DNA of 64,000 nucleotides from Pontederia crassipes. Taxonomy: Eukaryota > Streptophyta > Magnoliopsida > Commelinales > Pontederiaceae. Each line of letters starts with the position of its first letter. The stretch's first letter is position 1. Below, in pieces: positions 47,991 to 60,065 of this stretch. The stretch covers positions 57,565,146 through 57,629,145 of the forward strand of contig CM060193.1 of the NCBI GenBank assembly GCA_030549335.1, written 5' to 3'. The notes under the pieces were generated by a model. The model worked only from the letters and a program-made list of their open reading frames with translations. It made no database searches and had not been told where the DNA came from. The position numbers and the translations under genes are program-made.

Positions 47991-48390
47991 GGAAAAAATG
48001 TTGGTCCTCCTTAGTGAAACTGCCTTGATCGGTCCTCCCTAATAATGCGACCATCGGATGCATTTTGGACGGCAGATCGTGTGAAGCGGGGTTCGTCCTC
48101 TCTTTGCTGGAAAAAAAAAATCGGAAGAGGTATGCTATCGTAGAAGAAAAACCCTCTCTCGTGGAAAACCATCCCCGATCTGCCTTTGTGTGTTGCGTCT
48201 TCTCTGCATGCCGCTGCCGCCGCGCATAGAGAAGCTGCTGCCCCAAATACCTCAGTTCGCCTGATTTTTTTCCAGCAAAAAAAGGATGAATCGTGGTTCA
48301 TACGATCTTCCATCCAAAACGCATCCGATGGTTGCATTATTAGGGAGGATGGTCGGGACAATTTCACTAGGGAGGACCAACATTTTTTCC
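47991..48390. mobile_element. Foldback element, 400 bp
   Basis: The left arm (GGAAAAAATGTTGGTCCTCC ... CCATCGGATGC ... TTTGCTGG) is matched in reverse by the right arm (CCAGCAAAAAA ... GCATCCGATGG ... GGAGGACCAACATTTTTTCC). Arms are about 120 bp with several mismatches. The centre is a short GC-rich stretch. It starts only 25 bp after the CACTA element. No clear target duplication was found. Confidence 0.8.
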
Positions 48391-51300
48391 GAAAGAAACT
48401 CATTAAGAATTTAATGATTCAGGATAAAAAGAAGACTCGAATTTAGAGAACTGATAACATAATGCTTATTATGAATAAGTTAAGTAAAGGTGATCAGTTC
48501 TTATTTGCTTTCATCGTTTTCTATAGTTTTAGTCTTTCTATTTTAAAATTAACAATATGATTTGTTAGTTATGATATTTTGTTTGGTAAATAAAAATATG
48601 TTGTAGAAATTGTTTTAGTTCGTAGAATTTGTACATCATTAGGAAATTCATAAAAAATAATGATTAGTTGATTGATTAGTTGATTGTATTCTCTTATTCA
48701 CCCTTTTTTTATGTATTTATCTCAATAACATATATATAATTTTTAAGAGTATTTTAATACTATAAAGTGTATCACTTACATTACAAATAATAGATTTTCA
48801 GGATTCAAATTTATATATCTAATTAATTTTTGTAACCTCTTTTTAGTTTCATGTGCCTTTTTCATGTTTAAATTAAATTAAATAACTTTATGATTACATA
48901 AATATTTTTTTATGTTATCTAATTAAGATATGATGTAAATTAATATTTTATGTGATACTTCTTAATACTTATTTTTTATTAAAAATAAATGTAATAACAC
49001 GTTGTAGTGATACATGAATATAACATGTGACCTTTTCTCATTGCATATTGCATTCTTTTTAATCTAAATTCCTATTTCTGATTTTAATTATAGTGATATA
49101 TATTAATTATGAAATAAAATTATTTTATATATTACTATTAGATTATATAAGATAATTTTAAATTCCTTATTTGAATGGAATGGATGACTTAATTGGATAT
49201 AGTTACTTACAACTTCAACCTCTCTTTACAAACATTAATGAAATTATAATTACAATCTGGTTGTTATATAATTGTAATTTTAGCATTAATCTATTAGCAT
49301 TTCCCTCTTCTTCTAAAATACCATCTTGATCAAATTCACTATTTAAATGAAAAATAAATTAATAGATAATTAATTTATTACTCTAATGAGATAAATTAGT
49401 ATTTTACTCTCATTATACGTTGAATAAATTACATATATATTTTTCTTTAACACAGAACTAAAAATAAACTAATTTTAAGAAATAATGACATAAGATTATT
49501 ATTTATTTGAATCACTTATGAAAAAAATATTCTTATTTTTATTTAATTATTCTATATAAGGCTGTGATATTATTTTTTATATTGGTTAATCCATTGTTGG
49601 CGTGATTCCCTTGATTAAGAAACACATAAAAAAATTTCCTTACACATTAATACATACAATAAAGAAGGCTTTAATTTAGAAAATTGAAAAAAAAAAGGAA
49701 AGATACTATAATTAATTTGTGAATAATAAAGCACTATCCTATTCTTTGGGAATATGAACAAATGTTCTATAATATGCCGTATTACACGTATATTCATGCA
49801 AAAAAATTTATGTTTTAACGACTTTGTCAAACTAACAATTTACATTATACATTTAACATAATAAAATTTCAATTTATAAAACACATGTCGTTAATATTTA
49901 GATTTTTATCAATTTAGATATATTTTTATATATGTGTTATAAAAAAAAAATTCGTTTTCCCGGTCCAGATTCATCTAGTTATGTTACATAATTTGTGAAA
50001 ATATTGTTTATTTTTTTTAACAATGCTTAAATGATATTTTATAAAATCATAACTACTCAATTATTCGGCTGAAGTTTTAAATTATTTTTTTACCAATGTA
50101 TCATTATTATAGTTGATTATAATTATTAATCTTATGCTTATAATTAAATTTAACTCAAAATAATGAGAGGTCTGTGTGGAAAATGTATGTACTATTCTAA
50201 TTTAATCAAAGATATCAAAAGAATCATTTAATATTATTAACTAAATAAAGAATGACTACATAATTTAACCAACCTATTCTTTTGAAAAAAAATCAGTTAA
50301 TATATTCATTGGATAAATGTTCTCTATAGATTTTTTAAAAAATTATTAATAAATAAATAAACAACTGTCTTAAACTTTTTCTTTTAAAAATATGCCATTT
50401 CACATGAGACAATATAAAAATAGATATTTTATATTTGATGATTATTATTATCCTTAAATAAAATAAAAACTTATAAAATAAAAATGAAATTGATTATAAT
50501 TTTTTTTGAGATATCATGCACTAATGTATTATTGTAAAATTAAAATTATTATATAATATTAATTAATATCATATAAAATTATATCGTATTATATAATTTA
50601 TAATATCTTATGGACATTTCTCAAAATTAATCATTTAATAATTTTTTTAATTACTAATGAACTATCTAATCAATTTATTATAAATAAATATCTTAATTAA
50701 TTATAAACATGGTTAGAGGACATAACACACAATCCAATCGCGAAATGTCAGTCTCTCCTTTCACACTACTCTCTTTTTAATATAGTATATAGACACTACT
50801 CTCTTTTTAATAGCATCATCTGTACATAGCGTTGTAATTAAATAGTAGCACAATCACAAACATAAAATTTTATAGTTATTGCATTTTAATGCACCTTCCG
50901 GATATTATATTTTCCCAACTTATTTTTTGAATCTTTAATGTGTATCAGGTATCAAGTCTTCTTAGCAATTCTTCTAAAAAAAAAAGTCTTCTTAGCAATC
51001 CTTTCTTCGTTAGTGTCATATAATCATTAGATTAGATTTCGTATCATTCATTAGCTAGCATTTTCTAAATTGAATCAGAAATTTTGCTTTTACATGTTAT
51101 CTTTATTGCCCATAATGTTTCCAATTACTAACTAGTCCCACTTTGATTAGTTAAATTGAAACAAACTTATGAAAGGGTTATGGAAAATTCCCATGCAAAT
51201 CAAATTGGATTTGATGGACACAGAGTTGAGGGTTCCCATATATGAGTAGTACCTCCCCAACTCATTTTTCATTGCAACAGATTAAGAATAACATCTATAG

Positions 51301-51780
51301 GACATATTAGTCATCCACAAAAGAGAGGTAGATGTGGCTTTCCCCGCTACATGCCTGGACGGCACTCATTTAAGAAGAATCAATGAATAACTCATCAGAC
51401 TAATCCTATAATCCAAAAGGACAAAACACTATGACGGAATTGATGAAATGCTACATAATACAGCTACAGAAGGAAAAAGGGAAAGAGATCGCAACTCGCT
51501 ACCAGAAGAAACACATGCAAACTATAAATTGACTGAAATAAAGAAACCCAGGTTGCCGCTTTCGTACATTGGGAACAGCGAAAGGCTGACATGCAAAAAG
51601 ATTCATTCATAAACTGAATTTCTGATGAACAGACAGACAAATGTATCCAAATATTAATAACTGTACCAAGATGGTTAATGCCTCAGCAGAAGTTCTTGAG
51701 GATTACAAGGATTACTGTATACAGCTCAAGAGCACGAGGGATCAATTTACCTGGCTATAGGAGAACATTGGAGAAATCCA
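48391..51780. other. AT-rich intergenic sequence
   Basis: About 3.4 kb, mostly strongly AT-rich, with no supported gene. The part after about 51,450 is probably 3' flank or untranslated region of the RRM/RS gene. A short repeat AGTCTTCTTAGCAAT occurs twice at about 50,957-51,000. Confidence 0.5.
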
Positions 51781-51796
51781 GATGAGTGTTGCTATA

Positions 51797-51935
51797 TCCT
51801 CCTAAAAATCAACCTAAACATCCTCCTAACAAGACACAATGGAATGCATTATAAATTCATCAACTTTTTGGGGCATTTTAATTATGTGAGTGTTAGGAGG
51901 ATTATTAGGAGGATGAGTTAGGAGGATTTAGCATT
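51797..51935. repeat. Small inverted repeat rich in TCCTCCTAA
   Basis: TCCTCCTAA motifs at 51,797-51,830 face TTAGGAGGAT motifs at 51,893-51,930, forming an imperfect foldback of about 140 bp. It lies just downstream of the RRM/RS stop codon, so it may be within the 3' untranslated region. Confidence 0.5.
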
Positions 51936-52001
51936 TTTGAATCCAGATATCACCCATGCAACAACATGCTCAAGAGGAAAGCAGCAACAAACACTTAATC
52001 A

Positions 52002-54026
52002 CTAATCATCTTTTATTACTTCACCCCAACCACTACTGCCCCTAACATACTTATCCACAATACAAAATTCTTTGTTTTGGTGGAGTCGTCTGGCATAGTT
52101 CTCAATGGAAATTGGACCCTTCTTCAACCGTCTATAGTATATTATTTCCCATGGCCACAAGCGAGAAGCACCAAAGTGATCTTCTACACTTAAAGCTGTT
52201 TGTCCTTCAGAAGTTCCTAGTCCATAATGTTGCAGAGCAGAGAATATTTCTTCGCATGTGATATTTGTGGCACCATGTGTCTCGGAAATTGCGGGAACCT
52301 GCTTTTCTGACTTCAAGAGGTGCCTTTCAAGCTGCTCTCTATTCGGTTGATGATTCACAAAAGCAGTAGAATTATCCTGATGAGGTGGAACACTTTCCTT
52401 ACTATCAATGTTTTTATTATGATCAATACTAAATCGGGAATCTCTAGAACTACCACCAATGTGACCAAGCTGTCCCACACCCTTCCCATTGTCCACTTCC
52501 CGCAATGTCCGTGGATCTTCATCTTCTACATTTAAACATGCGCTGTTAGTTTTCTTGTTCTCCAACTCATGGCTTTTCTTCTCCATATTGTTCCTTGGAG
52601 AACTGGTCATGCATGTCTCAGTTTGTTTGTTCTCTGGAGAACAGGGCTTCAGTTCCAGTGAAACAGACAGGGAAAAAGATTTTGAACTGGACCTAGATGG
52701 AGATATAGATCTTGACCTTGATCTGGAGTTCATGGATTTTGAGTGAGGTGATTTGGGAACAGACTTTGAACTGGAAGCAGCTGAGTGAGACCTAGAAGAT
52801 CCACACCTCAAGCGTGAAGAACTTGAAGACGAGATAGTTCCCCGAGACTTCGAATGTGAAACTGAATTGCTTCTAGGTGATTGAGAAGAACGTGATGATG
52901 AACTAGATCTACTAACATGACCCCTTCTTATGGATCTTTTTGAGGGTTTATGTTCCATTTTATATCTTTTCTTGGACTGAGAATCTCCTCTGAGCATTGG
53001 TCGGTTCTCCTTGCTTTCTGGTAAACCCCCCTTTGATCTGGGCAATCTCTCAAACCTTCCAGAATGAGATTCCTTTCTATCACGTTTATGGTGCATTGAG
53101 ATCACTGGATTTAAATTGGCATCAGGTGGTGCCCCTGGACTGTATCTCAGCTTCTCTAACCTTCCTCTTTCCCTGATATCCAATTCTTCTTTTCTGACAT
53201 TAATCTTGCTAAACTTATATCTATGAACAATTGCTTGAGGGCAATTACGCACTATATGACCCATTTGTCCACAGTTATAACAGGTTGGTTGGGGCTTTGA
53301 CATTTCAAAGTTCCTTTCAGTATCATAGTCAGAGTCATTCCTCCATCTTTTCTCCCGAGTTCTCCCTCTTTCCCTCGAACCATATGAGTTATCCATGTTG
53401 ACATTTTCGTTGTCATCCTTGTAACCATGGTAAGGTTCATAGCGATCAAAATCATTTCCATTCTCTTTCCCATGGCTGTTCAATGAGTCAGACACAGGCT
53501 GACCCCACCGATCAGTATCCAAATGATTGACATCACTTGTAACGTTACCATTCACCACTCCTTGTGAAGTTGCATCTTTATCACCTTCAATATCAACAAT
53601 ATCTTCAGTTGATTGAACTGCATCTTTATCAAGTACATCATCCAAATGATGCTTCTCATGATTGTTTGGTGATGCATGAGCAGAAATAGCATTAGGTTCA
53701 GTTTGGCCTTGGGAGTCCCTGATTCCAACACCATTGTTCCCTTCCCCTGAGATTCTTCGATGAAATGGTTCATAAGCCCTGGAAATCCTTGCTGGTATAT
53801 GAAAATGCCGAGGTTGTCTATTTGACCACGTAAGCGAAATTGGTTTTCCACATATAAAAGTCCCCTTCAAATTCCGAAGAGCTCTCTCTGCGTCTGCCCT
53901 TGCTTCATATACTGCAAAGCCATATCCATCTTTGAGTTGTATCCTACATGGTCCAAACCTCTGGAAAACCCGCAGAAGATCCTCTGATCTAACATGAGGG
54001 GAAAGATGACCGACATACAAAGACAT
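52002..54026 (-). CDS. RRM + CCHC zinc knuckle + RS-domain protein (674 aa), SR-like splicing factor
   Basis: Probable nuclear RNA-binding splicing factor. Residues 1-75 form an RRM (RNP2 LYVGHL at 3-8; RNP1 around GYGFAVYE at 34-41). A CCHC knuckle, CYNCGQMGHIVRNC, is at about 249-262. Residues about 355-470 are rich in RS/SR and S repeats. The last 80 residues are a separate, well-structured segment (EEIFSALQHYGLG ... LWPWEIIYYRRLKKGPIS ... SSGWGEV), which I recall from uncharacterised plant homologues. The start is the ATG at 54,024-54,026; the bases just before it read TTGCAG, a splice acceptor, so the whole CDS is one exon behind a 5'-UTR intron. A GC-rich non-coding first exon probably ends at 56,225 (TTAG before GTGATT). 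That intron, 54,027-56,224, contains a SINE. The RRM is shorter than usual because of a tight beta2-beta3 loop, as in plant RSZ proteins. Confidence 0.88.
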   Translation of the reverse strand: MSLYVGHLSPHVRSEDLLRVFQRFGPCRIQLKDGYGFAVYEARADAERALRNLKGTFICGKPISLTWSNRQPRHFHIPARISRAYEPFHRRISGEGNNGVGIRDSQGQTEPNAISAHASPNNHEKHHLDDVLDKDAVQSTEDIVDIEGDKDATSQGVVNGNVTSDVNHLDTDRWGQPVSDSLNSHGKENGNDFDRYEPYHGYKDDNENVNMDNSYGSRERGRTREKRWRNDSDYDTERNFEMSKPQPTCYNCGQMGHIVRNCPQAIVHRYKFSKINVRKEELDIRERGRLEKLRYSPGAPPDANLNPVISMHHKRDRKESHSGRFERLPRSKGGLPESKENRPMLRGDSQSKKRYKMEHKPSKRSIRRGHVSRSSSSSRSSQSPRSNSVSHSKSRGTISSSSSSRLRCGSSRSHSAASSSKSVPKSPHSKSMNSRSRSRSISPSRSSSKSFSLSVSLELKPCSPENKQTETCMTSSPRNNMEKKSHELENKKTNSACLNVEDEDPRTLREVDNGKGVGQLGHIGGSSRDSRFSIDHNKNIDSKESVPPHQDNSTAFVNHQPNREQLERHLLKSEKQVPAISETHGATNITCEEIFSALQHYGLGTSEGQTALSVEDHFGASRLWPWEIIYYRRLKKGPISIENYARRLHQNKEFCIVDKYVRGSSGWGEVIKDD

Positions 54027-55331
54027 CTGCAATCAATTCATACATGGTTGAAAACTATTTTTCAAGAAAGACCTGGATGAAATATATATACATAACATAA
54101 GGCAACCGTAGACTCACTTGAACAAATATCTTCTGGTCTGAGGTATTCAACTCTAGCAGTTAATTGTGATAGCATATGAACACTTATGAAAAGAAAGTGA
54201 CATAGTGCTCGATGCCTTAATGTTCTATCAAGAATAACAGTTTGATCTAAGATTTAACTCATTTGTGCAGTTATGCACTATGCATAGAACACATGCAGTG
54301 TTGCAACACTCTGGGCTACAGATGAAACATGAAGCGTGCATACATCAAAAGCGACAAAATATTATATATGTGTTTTAGTTCATATAAACCATCACATGAA
54401 GTATTTCATCTGTTGTTTAAAGCTATGCCATGAGTAAATTAAGCTCTCTAGTTTTTTAGATAACATAAAAATGTCATATCTAGTAGATGACACTTTTTGT
54501 TAAGGAGTAATATTTAGTCAAGGATATCTCCTCAAAAAGAAAAAAGGAATAGTATTTAGTCAAGGAAAATCATTGGGACTTGAATTGGTTACTACCATTC
54601 CTTGAACATGTAATAAACACCGGTTAAACATGAAAAAATTATCACCTTCATGTAGCCTGACAGAGTGAAGAGAAGAAACAACAGATACAATCAATTACCA
54701 GCCAAGTAAAAGAAAATGCATTAAAATATTTATTGCAACTCCAGAGACCTGTGCTGCCCAATATTTCTCCAACCTTCAGGGCGGACTACCAATTTATTGG
54801 TTCCACATATGCACCTATCTCATAATTATCTATTGCATTGGATGATGATGCAACAATGTATTGCTTTTCTATTAACTTTTTTCTGCAGAGCCAGATGTAA
54901 TTATTATGTTAATAATTTGCATAAAGGGATTCTATCATTTTGAAAAAAAAATGTGATACTTAATAATAGAAATTTCAAGCAAAGAGGATTACAATATCAA
55001 TTAATCCAATAATGTAGTGCCTAATGTAGTAGAAACAACTCTGAACTGAATAATCTTGTGGGGTAAAGTTAATTCCATTTACTCATAACTATTGTCTAAG
55101 GATGTGAATAGTAATTGGTGAAATTCCAACTTAATAACAGAACCTGGCTTTCTCCAAAAAAGAAAAAAGAAAAAAAAAGAACCCGACAACTTCTAAACAT
55201 AAAGGAAAGCTGGACAATGTAACATCCACATAGCATTTAAATTATCACCAGAAATATGCAATTACGCATTGTCTATAAACATGGATCCCTTCCATCATCC
55301 AGGCCTTTTATATTCATGTGTAGAATAAAAC

Positions 55332-55502
55332 AACAACAACAAAGCCTTATCCCACTAGGTGGGGTCGGCTACATGGATCATACGAGATTCGTTGATCCAT
55401 GTTCATGAGATTCGACAGAGTTTTACGCTGACTATCGGGGCCTAACACAACCCTCCTCTTTTATCCGGGCTTGGGACCGGTTATAAAACATAGGCGGAGT
55501 TG
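55332..55502 (-). mobile_element. SINE copy 5, minus strand
   Basis: Target duplication TGTGTAGAATAAAAC is at 55,317-55,331 and 55,503-55,517. It has a short internal deletion after GGATCATACGA compared with the other copies. It lies in the presumed 5'-UTR intron of the RRM/RS gene. Confidence 0.88.
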
Positions 55503-56224
55503 TGTGTAGAATAAAACATTACGATCAAACTTTACAAAGCAACATATTCTTCCTTCCTGTAAATCCATACCCCGTTCATTATATTCACTGTCTATGCAGT
55601 AGGCAGAAGCTAAACCACAAGCAAGCAGATACAATAAGGTATCTCCTCGAAATAAGATAAGCTGCACTCTCCCATAACCTAGATTAGCAACATGTGATAT
55701 CCTACTGTAATAGATAAATCCATCTTCATCCCAAGATTTTGCAGCTTTAACCAAACATGTTGATCTACATCCAAGCATCAACCAAAGTTTTAAAAAAAGT
55801 AACCAACCGCAAGGATGTCTTGTTTCTTCTGATCAGAAATCTTGTTTGTGCACGTTCTACATTCGGACTTCCCATCACCAGCAAAAAAGAAAAAGAAATG
55901 AAGTCAACAAACTGAACCCTAGAGAGTCACGTAAACCCACTTCACGATCCTACCACAATCACGGTAGTATTGCTCGGGCCGCCCTAACAATACACCAGTC
56001 ACCGAAACGGACGCCAAAACCCGCTAAAACCTTAGCACACATTTGCAATCCACAAAGAAACCCTAGTGGGTGGCGTTCGAAACAATGGTAATCCAGCTCG
56101 GAAACAAGAATTCCTCATCCAAGACACAATTAGGAAAACAGGAGAATAAATCCAAAATCGAACAACACCACTAGGCAAAAGGATTATTACATTGTGAATA
56201 GAGAAGAATCAGAGGAGAAATCAC

Positions 56225-56400
56225 CTAACATAAGGAACGAGGACGCAACCCCTCGAGAAATATACCTCAATACGTCGGAAGCAAAACGAACGGAATCGAA
56301 CGAGGTCGCCGTCGCCCGCCCTCGCCGGAGACGTAGAAGCGAACGGCGAGGGAAAGATGCCTTCGGCCTTGTTCTTGAGTCCAACTCCGTTGCCACACCA
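56225..56400 (-). promoter_or_regulatory. Probable non-coding first exon and promoter area of the RRM/RS gene
   Basis: A GC-rich island on the minus strand, upstream of the gene, with a good donor (TTAG then GTGATTTC) at 56,225. The coding exon starts right after an acceptor, so a leader exon must exist upstream, and this is the best candidate. The 5' boundary is a guess. Confidence 0.5.
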
Positions 56401-56579
56401 CAACCCACGTGCCGCCCTGCTCAATGACGAGATCCAGGCCGTTGCTTCGCCACGAACGGCTAATGCAGCTGCTACTCGTGTTCCAATAAGATTCGACTTG
56501 GTGATCACGATGTATGGGCCTAATTTTCCATATGGGCCTAATTTTCCGCATGGCCCAGTTTCGAGTGTCAAGTGACCCT

Positions 56580-58351
56580 GCATGGAAATGGAAGTTATTA
56601 GTGAGAGTTGAAATTTCGAATTCTACTTTACATTATTGTGTAAAAAAATATTTTCTTTTAGCTCATGTCAAATTAATATATTAATTTTTTTAAAATTAGT
56701 CGTGACAGATAAAATTGATTGGAAAATTTTGAAACATTCAAACGATTTATCAAATAAAACAAAGAGAAAAAGGTACAAACAAGTTAATTAGATATTTAAT
56801 ATCCAAACTTATATGGATTAAACATAATTAGTAGTAGTTATTTTTAAAAAAAATTATATTATCTCAATGGTAATATTTATTTATTTGAAATTTTGCATCC
56901 AAATACGTGATGGACATAAGACAATAGTAAAATAATAACTGGTTTCACAAAATAATTCTTAGCATATTTAAATTTAAAGTACTGTTATGAAAAATGTGAA
57001 AATGCTTAAAATTTAAAAACTTTCATAAAATATTTAAGTTTGACCATGATGAAGGATAAACTATTTGTAAAAAAATTCTTGTAAATCTTCATACAAAGTA
57101 GTTAAATTTTTTTTATTTTCAAATAATCATAATATACAAAAATACTATCAAAGTATTCAACTTTCTTTTTCAAAGTTTTATTTTCAACGATATATACATC
57201 TTTTTTTCCTTTTCCAAATTTTTAAAATAATTTTCATATCATTAAATCCTTTATTTTTTTCCCTTTTAGATGATATTTTTGGATGAAAGAAGAGAACTTC
57301 TGATGCATTTAATATTCATATTATCATTCTCGTCATGAGAATTGAATAATAAGAGTATTACATCATCTCCATTTTTTATCATTAAGCGTAATTCAAGAAT
57401 TATTTTTATCTACTCTAGTCATCTTATAAGTGATTCTTCCTTTTTTTAGCAAATTATTTTCTTCATTTGTTTCCCGTTCATACTTAGATACTAAAATTTA
57501 TCAAATATCATATAAATTATAATATTTAAAAGTAGAATTTATGCTCCCTTCCCAATCTCAAAATCGTTATAGATCTACTAACACATTCTTCCTTTGTTAG
57601 GTAAAGAACACACCTCCTCTTTAAAACTTTTCAATCATCTTTTTCTACTTTTAAAAGGTAGGTACATCTGTTATCACAACGAGCTTATCATCGTCATAAT
57701 TAATACAACTCAAACTCTCTCTCTCTCTCTCAAGCTCACACCTAAAAGTAAAGAGGAATATCCAAAACTGATGGTAATATAGTTAAATGTTAAATGGAAA
57801 AATATAATGTACAAAACTATTTTATTTAAATTAAATTTTCACTGTATTTCAAAAACATAAATCAAATCACATTTGCAACATAAAACTTTGTAGATTTGCA
57901 TTATCCATCCTACAAAGGAGGGAGTTTAATGCATCATACAGAGGACAAAAGGCCTCGAGATGAAGTGCGTCTTTTGTTGCTCACTGGTAGCCAGTTTGTA
58001 TGGTTTGCGTGAATGTGTACATCATCCATGAGCAGACGCCCCACACTGGTTTGCAACCATGGAGGACTTCCTCAGTCTGAGTACGTTCACTGTGGTCCGC
58101 GCCTGTGCCAGATGACGCTGGAGGAACACTCCACACTGCTGAAGGCCAGTTCCGATGGGCTACACTTCATCAAGGACAATCTCACCCTGTCGGCGCACGA
58201 ATGGCCTTCTCGGACCTCAGCAAGTGCTGTATCACCTGATAGGAGTTAAACTACCCGTCGTGTTCTTCACACGCCAGACTCAGTTGAGCTGCTCCACATG
58301 TCAATAGTTGCCAGCCGGTCTCCTCTACAGCAATCGCCTGAAGAAAGAGAA
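56580..58351. other. Intergenic sequence; island at 57,950-58,330 unexplained
   Basis: 56,600-57,900 is AT-rich with no gene. 57,950-58,330 is less AT-rich, with an open frame at 58,013-58,249 (+) and open stretches on the minus strand. The base composition suggests former coding DNA, but I recognise no protein. It could be a host-gene fragment or a transposon remnant. Confidence 0.4.
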
Positions 58352-58738
58352 AACAACAACAAAGTCTTATCCCACTATGTGAGATCGGCTACATGGATCA
58401 TATGACGTCATTCCGCTTTATTAGTAATCAAACATTTCGATATATTATTCATCAATAGATCTTGCTCTATTAGTTCGTCAAGTGTTCGTCTTAGCCTCCC
58501 TCTCCCTCTTTTAATCGGACTTTAGATTATTTGATCTACTCTTCTTACTGACGCATCTAATGGTCTTCTCTGAATATGACCACACCATCTCAAACGATTC
58601 TCTACCATTTTCTCACTAATAGAAGCCACTTCGACTCGTTCACGTATATGATCATTCTTAATCTTATCTAATCTTGTATGACCACACATCCATCTCAAGA
58701 GAAAACTTTGGATAAACTCGCATCCACCGGACATTGCA
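58352..58738 (-). mobile_element. 3' end of an RTE-type LINE (reverse-transcriptase C-terminus)
   Basis: Minus-strand translation includes KMVENRLRWCGHIQRRPLD, then VRRVDQ, GRGRLRRTLDE and WRHMIHVADLT before stops, followed by a TTG-type tail. This is the familiar C-terminal end of plant RTE-clade LINE proteins. It is 5'-truncated and has an internal stop. The last stretch of about 60 bp is shared with the SINEs of this window, marking it as the likely LINE partner family. Confidence 0.85.
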
Positions 58739-59308
58739 TTTTTTTATAGAAGATCATTAAAACTTCAGATACGCTGAATTTCAGGTTCATAAGAGCAGCT
58801 GATCATGTTGGATTTTTCTGACTCGGATCCCTGATTCAGAAATTGGAAGTCATGTCGAACAGTTATTAACTTGGAACTGAGAAATGATATCTTCTCATGA
58901 TATAAAGAGATTACTTCTTACTGGAGCCCGGACTAGCAATCACCAGAATCAAAGAGTTGCAATTTCCACTGGCATTGACACAAAATCAGATTCATGTTAA
59001 AATATTTGATGAAAATGCACTGTTTAAGAGGATGCTGACTTTTGAAATAAAAAGGAATTATCATACGAAAGCCAAATGGAAATACATTTGAATATTTACA
59101 AGATCAGAACATTCAAAAGGACTTATGAACATTCATAGGGCTAAATTAAGTTTATCATTTTAGCTTCCATTGTCATAATACCATCAGAAGATTAATCATA
59201 CAGTCTGAATCCACCTCTTGCAAATATCTTAAATTTGATTTCTTGAAGACCACCAGGTGAGAACAAGTGTACACTAAGACACTACCTGATTGTAAGTCTT
59301 ACCTAACA

Positions 59309-59522
59309 ACAACAACAACAAACAACAACAACAAAGCCTTATCCCACTAGGTGGGGTCGGCTACATGGATCATACGACGCCATTCCACTCTATTAGTAAC
59401 AATATATTCGTTGATCCATATTCATAAGATTCGACAGGATTTTACGCTGGCTGTCGGGGCCTAACACAACCCTCCTCCTTTATCCGGGCTTGGGACCGGC
59501 TATAAAACATAGGCGGAGTTAA
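59309..59522 (-). mobile_element. SINE copy 6, minus strand
   Basis: Full-length copy with a long AAC tail. Target duplication AAGTCTTACCTAACA is at 59,294-59,308 and 59,523-59,537. It has an extra TCTATTAGTAACAATATATTC compared with the shorter copies; the same CTATTAGT/TTATTAGTAA phrase also occurs at this position in the LINE at 58,415. Confidence 0.9.
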
Positions 59523-59767
59523 AAGTCTTACCTAACAAAAGATAAATAAAAGTTTATGTTTGTTCACAAAAAAAATAATACTGATCGTTTGTCTGTGAAA
59601 GTTTTATGTTGCATAAACTAAAGGGTGCCTCTATTTCCACTCCAAAAGCACTAATGCCTCCTTTCGGACATTTTTACCCCTATCTAATAAAATGGAATGG
59701 CAATAGAGGCACCCAAACTAAAAAACAAATAGAAAACATCCAAGTCATTTCTTATGCCAGGTTTAGC

Positions 59768-60047
59768 AACAACAACAACAACAACAAAGCCTTATCCCAC
59801 TAGGTAGGGTCGGCTACATGGATCATACGACGCCATTCGTTGATCCATGTTCATGAGATTCGACAGGATTTTACGCTGGCTGTCGGGGCCTAACACAACC
59901 CTCCTCCTTTATCCGGGCTTGGGACCGGCTATAAAACATAGGCGGCTATAAAATGGATAATAAGAGAAATAAATTTGTCACATACAGACGTACCTCCTTC
60001 CATGCAGATTCTGATAACCGAAGATATATTGTTAGAATTACACATCC
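59768..60047 (-). mobile_element. SINE copy 7 with about 100 bp of extra 5' sequence
   Basis: The SINE proper is 59,768-59,945. An 18-bp direct repeat, CTTATGCCAGGTTTAGCA, lies at 59,750-59,767 and again at 60,048-60,065, i.e. 102 bp beyond the SINE 5' end. The inserted unit therefore seems to include extra DNA (59,946-60,047) that is not part of the other copies. Confidence 0.8.
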
Positions 60048-60065
60048 TTATGCCAGGTTTAGCAT

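Noticed and set aside
54027-54032. Two extra N-terminal residues before the RRM protein ATG
   Set aside because: The upstream codons are TTG CAG, the end of a splice acceptor; the true start is the ATG at 54,024-54,026.
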